A DNA stretch of 64,000 bases, taken from Trichaptum fuscoviolaceum (Eukaryota > Basidiomycota > Agaricomycetes > Hymenochaetales > Trichaptaceae). The stretch covers positions 1,240,001 through 1,304,000 of the forward strand of contig CAJSYZ010000009.1 in NCBI GenBank assembly GCA_910574455.1. Direction: 5' to 3'. Below are positions 34,446 through 45,198 of this stretch, in pieces. A program made the translations under genes and the position numbers. The number at the start of each line of letters is the position of its first letter. Position 1 is the first letter of the stretch. The notes under the pieces were generated by a model, which made no database searches, was not told where the DNA came from, and saw only the letters and a program-made list of their open reading frames with translations.

Positions 34446-35450
34446 TCAAAATAATGAATAGATGTATCCTGAATTCCTGACGAACTGGAAAGCTTCCTCG
34501 CTGACGTCGGTCCATTTACGACCGTCTTCAGAGTCCTCTAGGCGCCTTTCCAGCATGTCTTTCTCTGTCAACTCAAACCTATCTCCCGCCCAATCGCCTC
34601 GATTAATCTCGTCTGAATTAGTCCAGGTGATATGCACAAGCAGGATCCACCCCATAATGAATTCATCATCATGTTCACTGGCTATATCTTCCGGTATGGC
34701 ATCGAAGCGGACGTAAACCTGCTTTGTGAGGTTCCAAATGATATCAGGTTGTATAGACACGGGTTTGATGAGGCCTAAGTCATCTGCAATGCGATATTCG
34801 GGCGTATCCTGCCAAAAGCTTCTTCGAAGATCTTCTGGCTGCGCATAATGTTCGAAGTCTCCGAAAACGTCGCCCGAGCCCAATCCTTCAGGGAGGTCAA
34901 TGTCGTCTCCACCATCCTCAACGCAGATAAGCCGGTCGCCTTTCCAGTTTAGACCGCCCATGAGCTGTTTGATGCGGCTTTCGCCTATTATCATCAGTCG
35001 CGTATTGGCAGCTCCAAGCCGGAGCGCGGTGCGCACATCATCGATGTGGTCGAAAATCATGCATATGAGCTCCCCGGGGATTTCGAGCTTCCCGAGACCG
35101 CGCGGTACACCGATTTTGCGGTACTGGATTCTACGAAGAATTCATACGAGAGATACTATCTCATTGAATCTTATGAGCTTACCTTTCTTTCTCCATGAGT
35201 TGACCCAATGATTTCCATTTAAGCGGCTTAAAAACGCACAAACTCATATCTCCGAAGCAGCATGCATAGTCCGATGTGTAAAGCAAGTCTCCGAGATAGA
35301 GCACTTTCTTTTTGTCCACATTTACACTGTTATAGATCACAAGTCTTCTAAGCTGATGTCCTTGAAGTTAAGAAATCAGAGACTCACATCTTCAAGTTTA
35401 GAGTTGGTTCGGACTCCCAGTCTGAGTCCGAGTCCGAGTCCCAGCTCATG
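34446..35450 (-). CDS. F-box-like protein, copy B
   Basis: The inverted paralogue of 27745-28753. The start at 35450 reads MSWDSDSDSDWESEPTLNLK. Exon 2 reads VNVDKKKVLYLGDLLYTSD and exon 3 contains LEIPGELICMIFDHIDD, RLGAANTRLMIIGESRI and DRLICVEDGGDDIDLPEG. The three-exon structure and both intron positions are the same as in copy A, and even the 25 bases before the ATG are similar. Divergence is concentrated in the middle (GDFEHYAQPEDLRRSFWQD). The frame is open to the end, so both copies look usable. Function is inferred as SCF substrate recognition. Confidence 0.75.
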
Positions 35451-35559
35451 CCAGTGGTGAATGTGCAGAGTCGTCTGGTCGATGTAACAGTCAGACAATG
35501 TTCACTGTTTTCCACACTCAGCGCGGGTTCAAATTGGGGTAACTGCCTAGCCTTTTAGT

Positions 35560-35935
35560 GCCATTTATTGGACAAATCAGACTGACCTTGAACTGGCGGA
35601 GCTTCAAATCTTAAAATTTCATGATTTCTCACGTATTTGCATGAATATTGATGAATATTGATGAATAATTATAATTAAGCATAAAAAAACATAGAAAAAC
35701 ACTGAACTCGAACTCACTGGTCATTAAGTCATACTCTGAACTGGGATTCACTACTAAGAAATATTCATGAAATATTCATGAATATAGCATACATGTGACA
35801 TAATGAACCCGAGTTTGACATTGTCTAAATCGAGTTCAAGTTGTTTAAATCAAGTTCAAGTTGGACCCTACAATGAATTTTTATTAAATTTTCATGAATT
35901 TAACAACCGGCCTAACTCGGACTGGTGACAGCGTG
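35560..35935. repeat. AT-rich dispersed repeat, copy 1
   Basis: A non-coding stretch beginning near ATTTATTGGACAAA and followed by a GACTGACCTTGAACT word. It has many ATTCATGAATATT-type words, a short 10-bp tandem (ATGAATATTG at 35641) and AAGTTCAAGTTGGA near the end. A diverged, inverted relative with the same order of words lies at about 59500-59765. Confidence 0.45.
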
Positions 35936-35986
35936 ACCCAAACTCCGAAATTTCCGGTCCTCCGCCGTTGCGGCAATGTAGTGCCG

Positions 35987-35996
35987 TGGTGCCGTG
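35987..35996. repeat. target-site duplication, left of element with TFIIF/AGS fragments
   Basis: TGGTGCCGTG abuts the left terminal inverted repeat and recurs exactly after the right one at 51459-51468. The local sequence is itself made of GTGCCGTG words, so a chance match cannot be fully excluded. Confidence 0.65.
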
Positions 35997-36019
35997 CATC
36001 AGGAAAACTACTTTCTGCT
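35997..36019 (+). repeat. left terminal inverted repeat of the 35997-51458 element
   Basis: Starts CATCAGGAAAAC and ends TTCTGCT. It matches the reverse complement of 51436-51458 at 20 of 23 positions. Confidence 0.7.
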
Positions 36020-36262
36020 GAAAGTGACTTAAGTGTTACTTAAAGGTCCTGAGAGACTGAAGCCTTAAATAAGGCAAGCTTCACTTATTCATGCATGTCC
36101 TCCCATTATTCAGGAGCGACTTACTGAAATCAGTGCTGTTGACTTAAATCAGTGCTTCAGTCACTCAGTCAGTCAGGTCAGTCATTCAGGCCGTTCAGTC
36201 ATTCAGTCAATCAGTTGATATAAGTAGATGATAATATTATAAGCACAATATAAGTACAATAA
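36020..36262. repeat. left subterminal repeat zone, TCAG/CAGT-rich
   Basis: Dense in CTGA, TCAGT and CAGTCA words, culminating in an irregular TCAG microsatellite at 36155-36215. The zone at the other end (about 51255-51435) is rich in the same words. Such subterminal arrays often serve as transposase binding sites in TIR elements. Confidence 0.5.
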
Positions 36263-36269
36263 TAAGTTA

Positions 36270-38130
36270 ACTAAGAACTCGTCGCCCACCCACGAGCGGG
36301 CTCGTCGCCGGCTCCCACTGCCTTTCAGCTTCGGCATCGGCGGGCGTGGAGGAGGAGGTTCCGCGCTTCGCAACAACACTGTCCGCTGACGCTGAAACTT
36401 GGCACAGACGGCGTTGGTGCCGGTTCTGTCTTGATTTGTGTTTGCGCGAGAGAACCTGGTGCGTGAGGGCGGTCTGGAGGGTGCGGGTCGAGGGTTTGGA
36501 TCCATGCGTCGGTGTGGGTGCTGCTGTTGGTGTCGGACCTTGAGAGCCAGTCCGCTGCTGCTGTGTTGTTTGTTGTTGGGCTACACCAGTAGCCATAACT
36601 TCTGGGTCCTCTTCCTCCTCTTCTTCAGCCTTACGAGTAGTAATATCAGTAGATGATCGTCAGAAAGTGCGCAGAAGCATACCGAGGAGGCATAAGGATT
36701 TTCATCATCAGCACTATCGTACGCGCCATTCTTCTCGATCTTGCGGACAAGTTTCTTCGTTTGCTTGCCTGTACCTGTTAACTGCTGCCCTGTTTCCTCG
36801 TCTTCATCCGATTCGTCTATATAACCCTCTCGTGTCTTATTTGCTGTACGATAATCACGCTTTGTACATTCCTGGATAGCAGAGAAGAAAGTTGATCAAC
36901 TGAATATTGAGAGAGAGAAAAGAACTGAGCAAACCTCAATCTCCTTGGCCTCTTCGTCACGAGTGTCCTCAACATCCATCTTCTCTTCATCATCCACAAA
37001 CTCCCCCTTATACTCCATCTCATCCAAGCCGCCCTCGCCCCCTGTCTCTTTCCGGTCTCCGGCGGTTATCAACACCCTGTTCATCGTCTTCCTCGAACAG
37101 CCCACGCATCCCCGAGTCTACAGTCTACAGTCTCCTCCCCCCGAGGCCCAGCAACCTGCCACCAATGTCATATACGAGACTCGCGCCCGTCGTCGCATTA
37201 CAGCGCGAGCGCAGCGGTCCATCTCGCGATTCTTCTCCATCTTCGCCATCAGCTTCTCCGCTTCCTCGAGGCTCGGCGCGATTTGGTGCATCTCCCGACG
37301 CTTTTGAACCTTGTACCACCGGTGCGCAGGCACGAACTTGAACACCTGGTCCGCTGCGGGCATGAACAGCGCGTGCGTCTCGATCTTCGCGGCCTCCTCC
37401 ATCCTTCCCATCCACTCCTCACTGCCCGTCCCGTCCTCCGCGACCCAGCATACTGTTCCTCTCGACGCTCTGCTGGATGTGCTCGGGCACCAGGAACACC
37501 TGTCGAGTCTTCTTCTCAAACTTGCGTTTCCGCTTGTCTTTGTATTTGTATTTGACATCCTTCCCTTTCCGCAGGATCGCCTCGTTGTGGATCGGCCGCT
37601 CCTCTGCATCGACCATGACTATACGTCCATCTGCACCAATGGCGGGCTTCTCATCTACCCCTAACATCGGCTTCATGGGCACCTGCGAGCTGACGCCGCC
37701 CACACCCTCACCAGTAGGGTCACGGCGCAGCTCCTTGTGGTTGAGCTTCACGGGCCGCGTCCACGTACTAATGTCGACCGGTTTCCGCGAGTCGAACTTC
37801 ATCACGTCGTATCGCCACCCATGCCTGTCGCAGCTCATCAGCTTGAACTCCTGGTACGGCGCGTCCTCGCCTCTGACAGCCGTGAACGTCGAGGCCAAAG
37901 ACGACCCGGAGCCCTTGACCTTGATCTCAGACTTCGGCTCGAGCTTCACCAGCGGCTTCCCTGCATCTGGCTCTGTCTTGACTTTCGGCTTCGGTCGCGA
38001 TGGCGGCGGTGGGGGTGGCTTTTGGACCTTTACGAGGATGGGTCGGTACGGATTCTTTTGGAAGAGCGTGAGCTCCCTTTTTTATCGCTTTATCTTCCGC
38101 AGAGGTGGCTTTGTGCGTCGAATGGCTTAA
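36270..38130 (-). pseudogene. TFIIF alpha subunit (Tfg1/RAP74) fragment, decayed
   Basis: On the minus strand the translation runs FQKNPYRPILVKVQK, APYQEFKLMSCDRHGWRYDV, PMKPMLGVDEKPAIGADGRI, KKTRQVFLVPEHIQQ, then after a frameshift near 37470 GSEEWMGRMEEAAKIETHAL and MPAADQVFKFVPAHRWYKVQ. A second frameshift near 37230 leads to SLVYDIGGRLLGLGGRRL, followed by an in-frame TAG (about 37126) and another frameshift before GGEGGLDEMEYKGEF. After an intron come TANKTREGYIDESDEDEE and GKQTKKLVRKIEKNGAYDS. The order and motifs are those of the large TFIIF subunit, which works with RNA polymerase II at initiation. The C-terminal winged-helix domain is missing. An intact gene must exist elsewhere. Confidence 0.88.
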
Positions 38131-40992
38131 GCTCCAGGGATCGAGTTGTGTGGGCTGTCGAATGTGCTTCGGGTGTCCCAGTTGGGCTGCGTCGGTTCTT
38201 CACGATGTTCAGAATCCCAATCTTCCGTATCCATGACCGCTACGCCAGGCGCATGCTCAGCTTCACCATCCGAAGGCCTCCGTGCTAGAGAGCCAGCGAT
38301 CTGTTAGCTAGTAAAAATACTGCGCCTGTGGAAATCTTCCATGCGCTGACGCCATTCAACAGCCGGGAAACGCTGGACAGCCAATCGAGCACGCAAGATA
38401 GCACCCTCGTCTTCCGTAGACTTAAGCGCCATTTTAATTGTCTCCGTAAGCTGGGACAACATGTGTGCTGATCAACTCGATTCGCCAGGGAACCACTGTA
38501 ACCAAAGTCAGATTGTAGATTAGAGATAAAAAATATGAACTTACCCATCTAGGCATGAGACCGAGACCACCAAGACGAGCACAAACACCAAGGGCACCTT
38601 TGCAACCAAACTCGACAGCGACTAAACCGAACGGCTCAACACGCGAAGGGATCAAAGCGAAGTCGGTACCACTGAACAAGTACGAAGGCAGAGCAGTGAA
38701 CTCTAGCTTCGAGTACATTCGGTCCCAATACATCTCCATGAGACTAGCATGCTTCTCCACAGTAAAACGACCATACAAATCAATGACGGGACCGACACAG
38801 ATCAATTGAATCAAGGGGTGTTTTTCCAGTCTGCCAATAATACATGAGCGAACATTTGTCTAGTTAGTAAGATAGCATTAAAAAAAACTCACAGCGAAAG
38901 CATCACATCCGCAATTAGATTCACATCCTTCTGCTTCGACCAACGGCCAACAAACACGAAGAGATCTGCCTTAGGGTTCTGAGCAATACCAGCCCACTCC
39001 TGAACCTGCTGCTTGAACTCCGGACGTTTCGCCTCTGCCTCCTCGTCAATCTGAATGTCCCTAATCTGAACGGGCTGTTCGCAGCTTCGAGCCTTGCAAG
39101 CTAATGATGGGAAAATAATGCGAATGACCCGGCTTCTTTTCCTTGAGACCCCACTGGTTGTACTTGATCCCATAGAAGTTCCACATGAAGACCGCCACTG
39201 CCAGCGTACCGGTGACTACTGGGATTGACAGGAGTAGTGCGTACATGATAGCGCCCACGGGCTCTCCCCCACGCGGCTCAAGGCTCCACCGCAGCGTCGT
39301 GTGGTCCATGACCAGCGTCCATGCGAGGTGCGGCGGGGCACTGATGTTCAAGTAGTTGGGAGCAGCCGAATTGGGCGGGAGACGGTCCATTACGCCGTTG
39401 CCGTCTGTGTCGCCGTAGAAATAGTCATCGAACCCAAACAGATTGAGCTGGAGGTACGTCGGCCATGTGCTGATGACCTCGAGCTCCCAGCGTCCGTTGA
39501 CACTATTGTCCATCTGGAAGGTCACTCCTCTGTCGAAACCCCACGTATGAATGGACCATGGGCGAGGAAGTGAGGGACACGGCACTGGTGAGTATAATTC
39601 CTGTCCGCATGCACAACAGTATAGACTGATGCAGCAATACCAGACCAGTCTAATGCAAATCGAATCAGTGAGTATACAGCACGTATAGGAGTGAAAGTGC
39701 TTACATTGCACAATAATATGCTCGCCTGTCCACCAATTTTCATCATGATCAAACAAGCTCTTATCTATGCTCGTCACATCCTCATACGCAGTCCACGTCG
39801 TCCAGCTAACTTCTGTCCGTAATTCCACGAGCACCTGAACATATCCGCGCCAGCGCCTGGTGCGTCAATGTGTACTTCCCAGCGCCCGAGTCAAACCCGA
39901 ACACATCGTTCTCGTAGTCCACGGAGGGGAAGACCATGGGATTGCGGGCGGAGCCCTCGCGCAAGAGGAGATGGTCGCGTGCGTTCGTCGGCGGGGAGCC
40001 GTCCTGCGAAGGCGGGTTGTTCAAAATGATGTCCGACACGCCCGTCAGCGTCGCGTTTCACGCCCACGAGCTCGTCCCAGCACCCAAAATCGTTGCAGGA
40101 TCGGGGTTTGCAACCGCTCCGCAGTTCACGGCGGTGATGGAGGGGCTTCCACCCTTGTCGAAGCTTGTGATGATGAACGAGATGCTCGCCGTCATCTGGT
40201 CACAGTTCATTAGGACGTTAAATTCCAAGCTGATATCGACCGTCGTTGCATTCGCATCGCCCGACTCCGCTCCGTCAGACGATCTTGCACGGATGCGAAC
40301 TTGGTCAGTTGATGCTGTCAATCCGGATGAACACCAAAGGCCTCCAGGTCGAGTTCTGATGCCATGCAACCAATCGAGGTTGTGATATTGAGCTCGATAC
40401 CCGTATCATCCCAGAAGTTCGGAAGCGTACAAGACAAGTTGTGTTCATTCGTAATTGTCAAATCCTTGTGGATATCGAATCCCCACGGCGCATACTTTGA
40501 TCGCTTCCTAGCGACATTGTATTCATTAAGGTCAAATGGTGTCGATTCATTGAAGTGGCTGCGTTGTAAGTAGTCCGTCAGATGTGCCGTGCTGATAGCT
40601 AGTCACTCGCATTACTCACCCAGATAAACCAATAAGATCACCCATGGTACCAACAGTTAAATCCATCATAAAGTACATCCTGCGTGCGTGCAATTCGTCG
40701 ATGAAGGCAACCCAATTGTCGATTGTTCCCCAATGGGGGTCGAGAGTCGTGAAGTCAAGAGGGGAATACGAGTCTGCCTGCCATGTTATGTTCACAAACA
40801 CAGTATCCGCAATGAAAATGCCCTTGATGCTCATGCCCTGGAGGTTATCGAGTTTGTTCGCCAAGCTACTAACATCAACACCGAAGTGCAGCTGCGTCTC
40901 GCGCCAATCGTTTTCGAACATCGTCTGGAAGATGTCATTGTTGCTCGAGTCTGCATTGGCGAACTTGTTGGGCAGCACAGTGTAGAATGGCA

Positions 40993-40997
40993 GCGCC
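40993..40997. repeat. 5-bp target-site duplication (GCGCC), left
   Basis: GCGCC precedes the 5' LTR and recurs at 50997-51001 after the 3' LTR. Removing the element and one copy restores the open glucan synthase frame. Confidence 0.9.
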
Positions 40998-41495
40998 TGT
41001 CGAGATCCCGGGCTCCTTTTCTCATTTCCCGCACTTTCCCGCCAAGGATCCCGACATGAGCAGACAAACCCGCGGGGAGAATCCCGCCATTGGATTCCCT
41101 GCGCGAAACCTCATTCCCGAATCGCACGATCCCATGCTCACGTGACTTATCCCGCACCACCGTCCCGGCAACCATGCACGCATACACACACTCATTTACG
41201 ACGACCCGCCACGGCACACGTACATTCACTTATCAACATACGCTCATTAATCCGTTAGTACCTCAAGGTGACGACCTGCAACAGTCTGGCATACCTAGTC
41301 TGGCTAGTCGCGGCCCCGGACCGGACGCTGACGTCCACGGACAGGCCGTAGCCATCTGGAGAGACGGGATAGACATGCCTAGCAGTGCGGTCGTAGCATG
41401 TATCGTTTGTAGTAGATAGGTGCGCATTGCGCAAGGACACTTAGCGTAGATTAACTATACAGTCTTTACGAAGTAGATAAATAGCTGTAGGCATC

Positions 41496-41503
41496 GTAAG
41501 GAG
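41496..41503. repeat. 8-bp target-site duplication of the hAT element, left copy
   Basis: GTAAGGAG occurs here and again at 44790-44797. The uninterrupted 3' LTR has it once (ATCGTAAGGAGCACC), proving it is an insertion duplication. Confidence 0.95.
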
Positions 41504-44500
41504 CAGTGTTGTAACCAACACCAAAGGGTGTTATAACACTTTGGGTGTTGATTGGTGTTATAACACGGGTGTTGATTCAACTTTGAAAAATAGCGGTGTT
41601 GAAGGTGTTGAATCAAAATTATGTAAATATTGTATGACTAACAAAATGAAGTGGCTGAAACCTTATTCTTTGTACACAAATATCTTTTCTTGTCTCCTCG
41701 GCCCACGTTAACTCCTTTTAAACACTCTTACGGCATGCCAAAAGCAAAGAACTGGCAATGGAATCACTTCCATGGTGGCGAAATGCATAACAAAGCTTTC
41801 AAAAAGGCATACTGCATCTACTGTGTCAGAGTCAAGCAGAAGGAGATCATGGCTTTGGACGAGTTAGCCTATAGAGAAGGGCGGATAGCTGCATTACGAC
41901 ATCAAGAAGAGCAGTTCAATGATGGTATGTAGTAATACAGTTTGTAATAGAGATATATTAAGAACAATGAATACATAGCATTAAGCCAATCACAGTCGCT
42001 TTCAGGTCGAATGAAGAGCATGAACAATCACCTTATTTCATGCCAGTTTGTACCGGACTCCGTGAAAGTATTAGCCGCAGAGTCGAAGGGAATAAGCAGT
42101 GGCAATGTTAGCGAAGGCGAAGATATCAATGAAGAAGATCTCACAACCGGCACAAGCATGAAAAAGCATGAACGTAGTTCATCTACTGCTTCCGCCAGTG
42201 CAAAGAGTCTTCAAGCCCGAGCAACGAAGAAACAGAAGACTTTTCAAGTTGTTACCGTAAAGGCTATGCGATACACGAAAGACATACAGCTACAGTTTGA
42301 GGACCAGGTGCTAAAGGCCTTTGTCTCGTCTGGAACAGCTTTCAACAAAATTGATGATCCCGAAGTGCAGCGATTATTTGCCAAATTTGTACCATCTGCA
42401 GTGCTTCCTACCCGCCAACGGCTCGAGAAACAGATACTAAACCGAGTTGTCGTGGAAATGGAAGGCGAGATGAAGAACTCGGTTAAAGGATGCTTTGCGA
42501 CATTGTCTTGCGACGGATGGAAGGACATTTCACGAAGACACCTTGTGGCATTTACACTTACAGTAAACCGGCAGGTAAATGAGACAATTGTATTTTAACA
42601 TGTTCTATCTCACACATTTTTCAGACACACACCTTGCATGTCTATGATATAACTTCTAAACGAAAAACTGCCGCAAACTTGCTACCCATTATGGAAAAGG
42701 AATGCGACTATGCTGAGAGTTCACTCGGGGCAATTCTGTTGGGGATCTGCGGTGACGCAGCTGGAGATGAACGTAAGAGCCGACTTGATCTTGTCGTAAA
42801 GAGGCCATGGTATCTTGCTGCTGATTGCTGGCCACATCAAGTAAGTGATATCTGTTCTTATATTAAGTCGAGCTTAACGACAGTTACAGGTCTCACTTAT
42901 GCTAGGTGACTTTGTAAAGAAGAATCCGAATATCAAAGTCATCATTGATGAAGTCGTTGAAGTTGTTAAATGGTTTTTAAACCATTCCTACGCATTGGGT
43001 GTTTTCAATGACGAGCAACGGATAATGAATAAAAAGGTCTTAGCTCTTATTGTCCCCATTGTCACTCGCTGGACAGCTTATTTCCTCTCAATGGAACGAC
43101 TCTTGGATGTCTGGAAACCACTACAAATTACTGCTATTAAGCACGAAGCAGAGCTTATTGATTCAGTTGGCCACAAACCGAAAACCAAGGAAAAGGCTAA
43201 GCAAATAATGCGTCGTGTTCGGAATGATTCCTGGTGGACACAAATTTTACGGTGCGTAACTGATGCTTTATTGTAATCAAATTACTTACATATATATAGA
43301 ATAAAAACTCAAATTGAGCCGCTTGCGATAGCCGTAAACGTCGCACAAGCTGGAAACATCCGATGTGATCAAATTCTTCTGCTTCTCGGAAAGTTATTCA
43401 AGACATACCATGATGCACGCATTGCTGATCAAGCTGACTCCGACAACTCATCTAATTATGATCAACATGAACTTAGTGCAATTCTTGACAGTCTCGAGAA
43501 GCGATGGGCAAAAGCTGACCAAGATCTTCATATTGGTGCATTCTTCTTGAACCCTTGCCTGAACTCGCGACTCTTGAATTCTTCGGTGCTTTCTGTCGCA
43601 GTCCTTATGGGCATACTACGTCGTCTCTACGAACGACTGTTTCAGGCATCAAACATCCCACCAAATCTAATGGACAGCATTTACAAATACTCAACTCGTG
43701 AGGGCATCTTTTCGTCATCCAATTGGCCAGTCAAAGACCTCGAAGAAAGTCTGAAAGATGGTGTAAGTTCTTTTTCCATAATCCTACTCATACATATTGC
43801 TTACCATATCCCCAGGATATGTCATGCGATCCAGTCAAGCTGTGGAACACAGTTGATCCGGAGAACCCGTTGGCTCAACTAGCAAAACAAGTACTAAGCT
43901 TCTGTCCGAGCTCTGCATCTGTCGAAAGACTCTTCAGCTCAATGGGCAACATCAAAACCAAGAAACGAAACCGAATGCTTCCGCAAAAGCTTCGTGACCT
44001 TGCCTTCCTTCAACTGGAACTGCGTCAGCAGCAGGCCAGGAATGGTCTTGTGCGACAGCGATTAAAAAGGACACTAGGAAATGAAGAAACAACCTCCTCA
44101 CCTGTTCAGCCAGTGCCCGGAAGACCAGATGATGCTGCGGTAGTTGAGGAACTTCAAACTGCGCAGGAGGGAGACTCCGAATCCGAGATAAGTGATGACG
44201 AGCACTCAAATTTACCGGTGTCCAGTTTATCGTTGGCGGATTTGAACAAGGATAAGTCTGTGGGCCGCAGAAGCAGAAACTTCGCATCTCTGGTGGAAGG
44301 CTATGAGTCTGATGACAGTGATTTAGAGGGTGAAAGCTCACAGATCATTACAGATGATTCAAATGGGCCATCCATGCCACGAACAGTGCGAGTCTTCTTT
44401 GGCCAACAGAGACATCTTCTGATTGAGAAACTGTTTAATTGGAGTGTTGAAGAAGGCTGGGATAAGTTCTGGTTTGATGGGGTGAAGAATTGTCGTCAAG

Positions 44501-44789
44501 AGATGGAGTTTTATGAGCTAGTAACAACTGCTGAGGATGTTATGGGGAAAGAAAGTGGTGGGGCGAAGGCGACAGACGTAGAGATAGGGGCTTTGTCGCA
44601 CCAACCCATCGTCATCAATGACATGTAGGGATACTAGTATGACAAATATATACTATATTTAGTAACTATATTTAACACGTCAATAAGCCTGATTCAACAC
44701 TCTCAACACCATGTTGTATGGTGTTGAATCAACCCTTTAATTTTGTGAATCAACACTTAGTGTTACAACACGTGTTGGTTACAACACTG
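41504..44789 (+). mobile_element. hAT DNA transposon, complete
   Basis: 3,286 bp with terminal inverted repeats CAGTGTTGTAACCAACAC at the left and the reverse complement at the right, flanked by an 8-bp duplication as expected for hAT. Both ends carry many additional GTGTTG/CAACAC words within about 110 bp. It encodes one spliced transposase on the plus strand with no lesion found. It sits inside the 5' LTR of a young gypsy element and is therefore younger still. Confidence 0.96.
41735..44628 (+). CDS. hAT transposase
   Basis: Six exons (41735-41924, 42006-42574, 42625-42840, 42890-43251, 43300-43762, 43816-44628) join in frame to 870 residues. The N-terminus holds a BED-like zinc finger (WNHFHGG...KKAYCIYC...). 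The middle contains FATLSCDGWKDISRRHLVAF, the region of the first catalytic Asp, then the RNase H-like core (HVYDITSKRKT, GICGDAAGDE). The C-terminal hAT dimerisation motif is clear: NPLAQLAKQVLSFCPSSASV then ERLFSSMGNIKTKKRNRM. The last 200 residues are acidic and Ser-rich. It would excise and insert the element by cut-and-paste. All splice sites are GT-AG and no stop interrupts the joined frame, so it may be active. The ATG at 41735 is the first in frame with the zinc finger. Confidence 0.93.
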
Positions 44790-44797
44790 GTAAGGAG
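44790..44797. repeat. 8-bp target-site duplication of the hAT element, right copy
   Basis: A second copy of GTAAGGAG, immediately after the right TIR. Confidence 0.95.
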
Positions 44798-45198
44798 CAC
44801 CCCACTTTTGACCTCTTGTGGAGTGCTTCCTTAGGTGCGATCTCTCTCTTTTCTCCTGTGTAGTTAGTTGCGCAATACTTACTTGTGGAGTGCTTCCTTA
44901 GGGATCCGCTTACTTGACGTTCAAAGCAGTGAAGAGTCCTAGCTGGCCTTGAGAATCCCGCGACGCGCCTGGATAGAATCCCGCGCGTTTCCCGCCTGAA
45001 TTCCCACGCTCGTTCCCAGTCACGAATCCAGATTCCCGAACGCGGGTTCTTGTCGCGAATTCCAGTTTCCCGAAACTGTTTCCCGCTACAATTCCCGACG
45101 GTCGTAACATTAGGTCAAAAGTCCTGGCTCACCGCCGCTCGGACTCGACACCCTCACGCTCTTTACTTCTACCCCCGCACCCGTACCGCCGACCCGCG

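Larger units (their letters stand above)
40998..45109 (+). repeat. 5' LTR, interrupted by the hAT element
   Basis: 506 bases (40998-41503) and 312 bases (44798-45109) together equal the 818-bp 3' LTR. Within the second part a 20-bp sequence (CTTGTGGAGTGCTTCCTTAG) occurs twice, as it does in the 3' LTR. The short frames in the LTR are shared by both copies and look fortuitous. Confidence 0.93.

Noticed and set aside
36150..36215. TCAG repeats considered as a CRISPR-like or telomeric array
   Set aside because: Units are 4 bases, irregular and without spacers. They fit a microsatellite or subterminal word zone.
41090..41419. 109-codon open frame in the LTR, present in both LTRs, with an antisense companion
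   Set aside because: It lies wholly inside the LTR, has no motif, and is identical in both copies only because the LTRs are identical.
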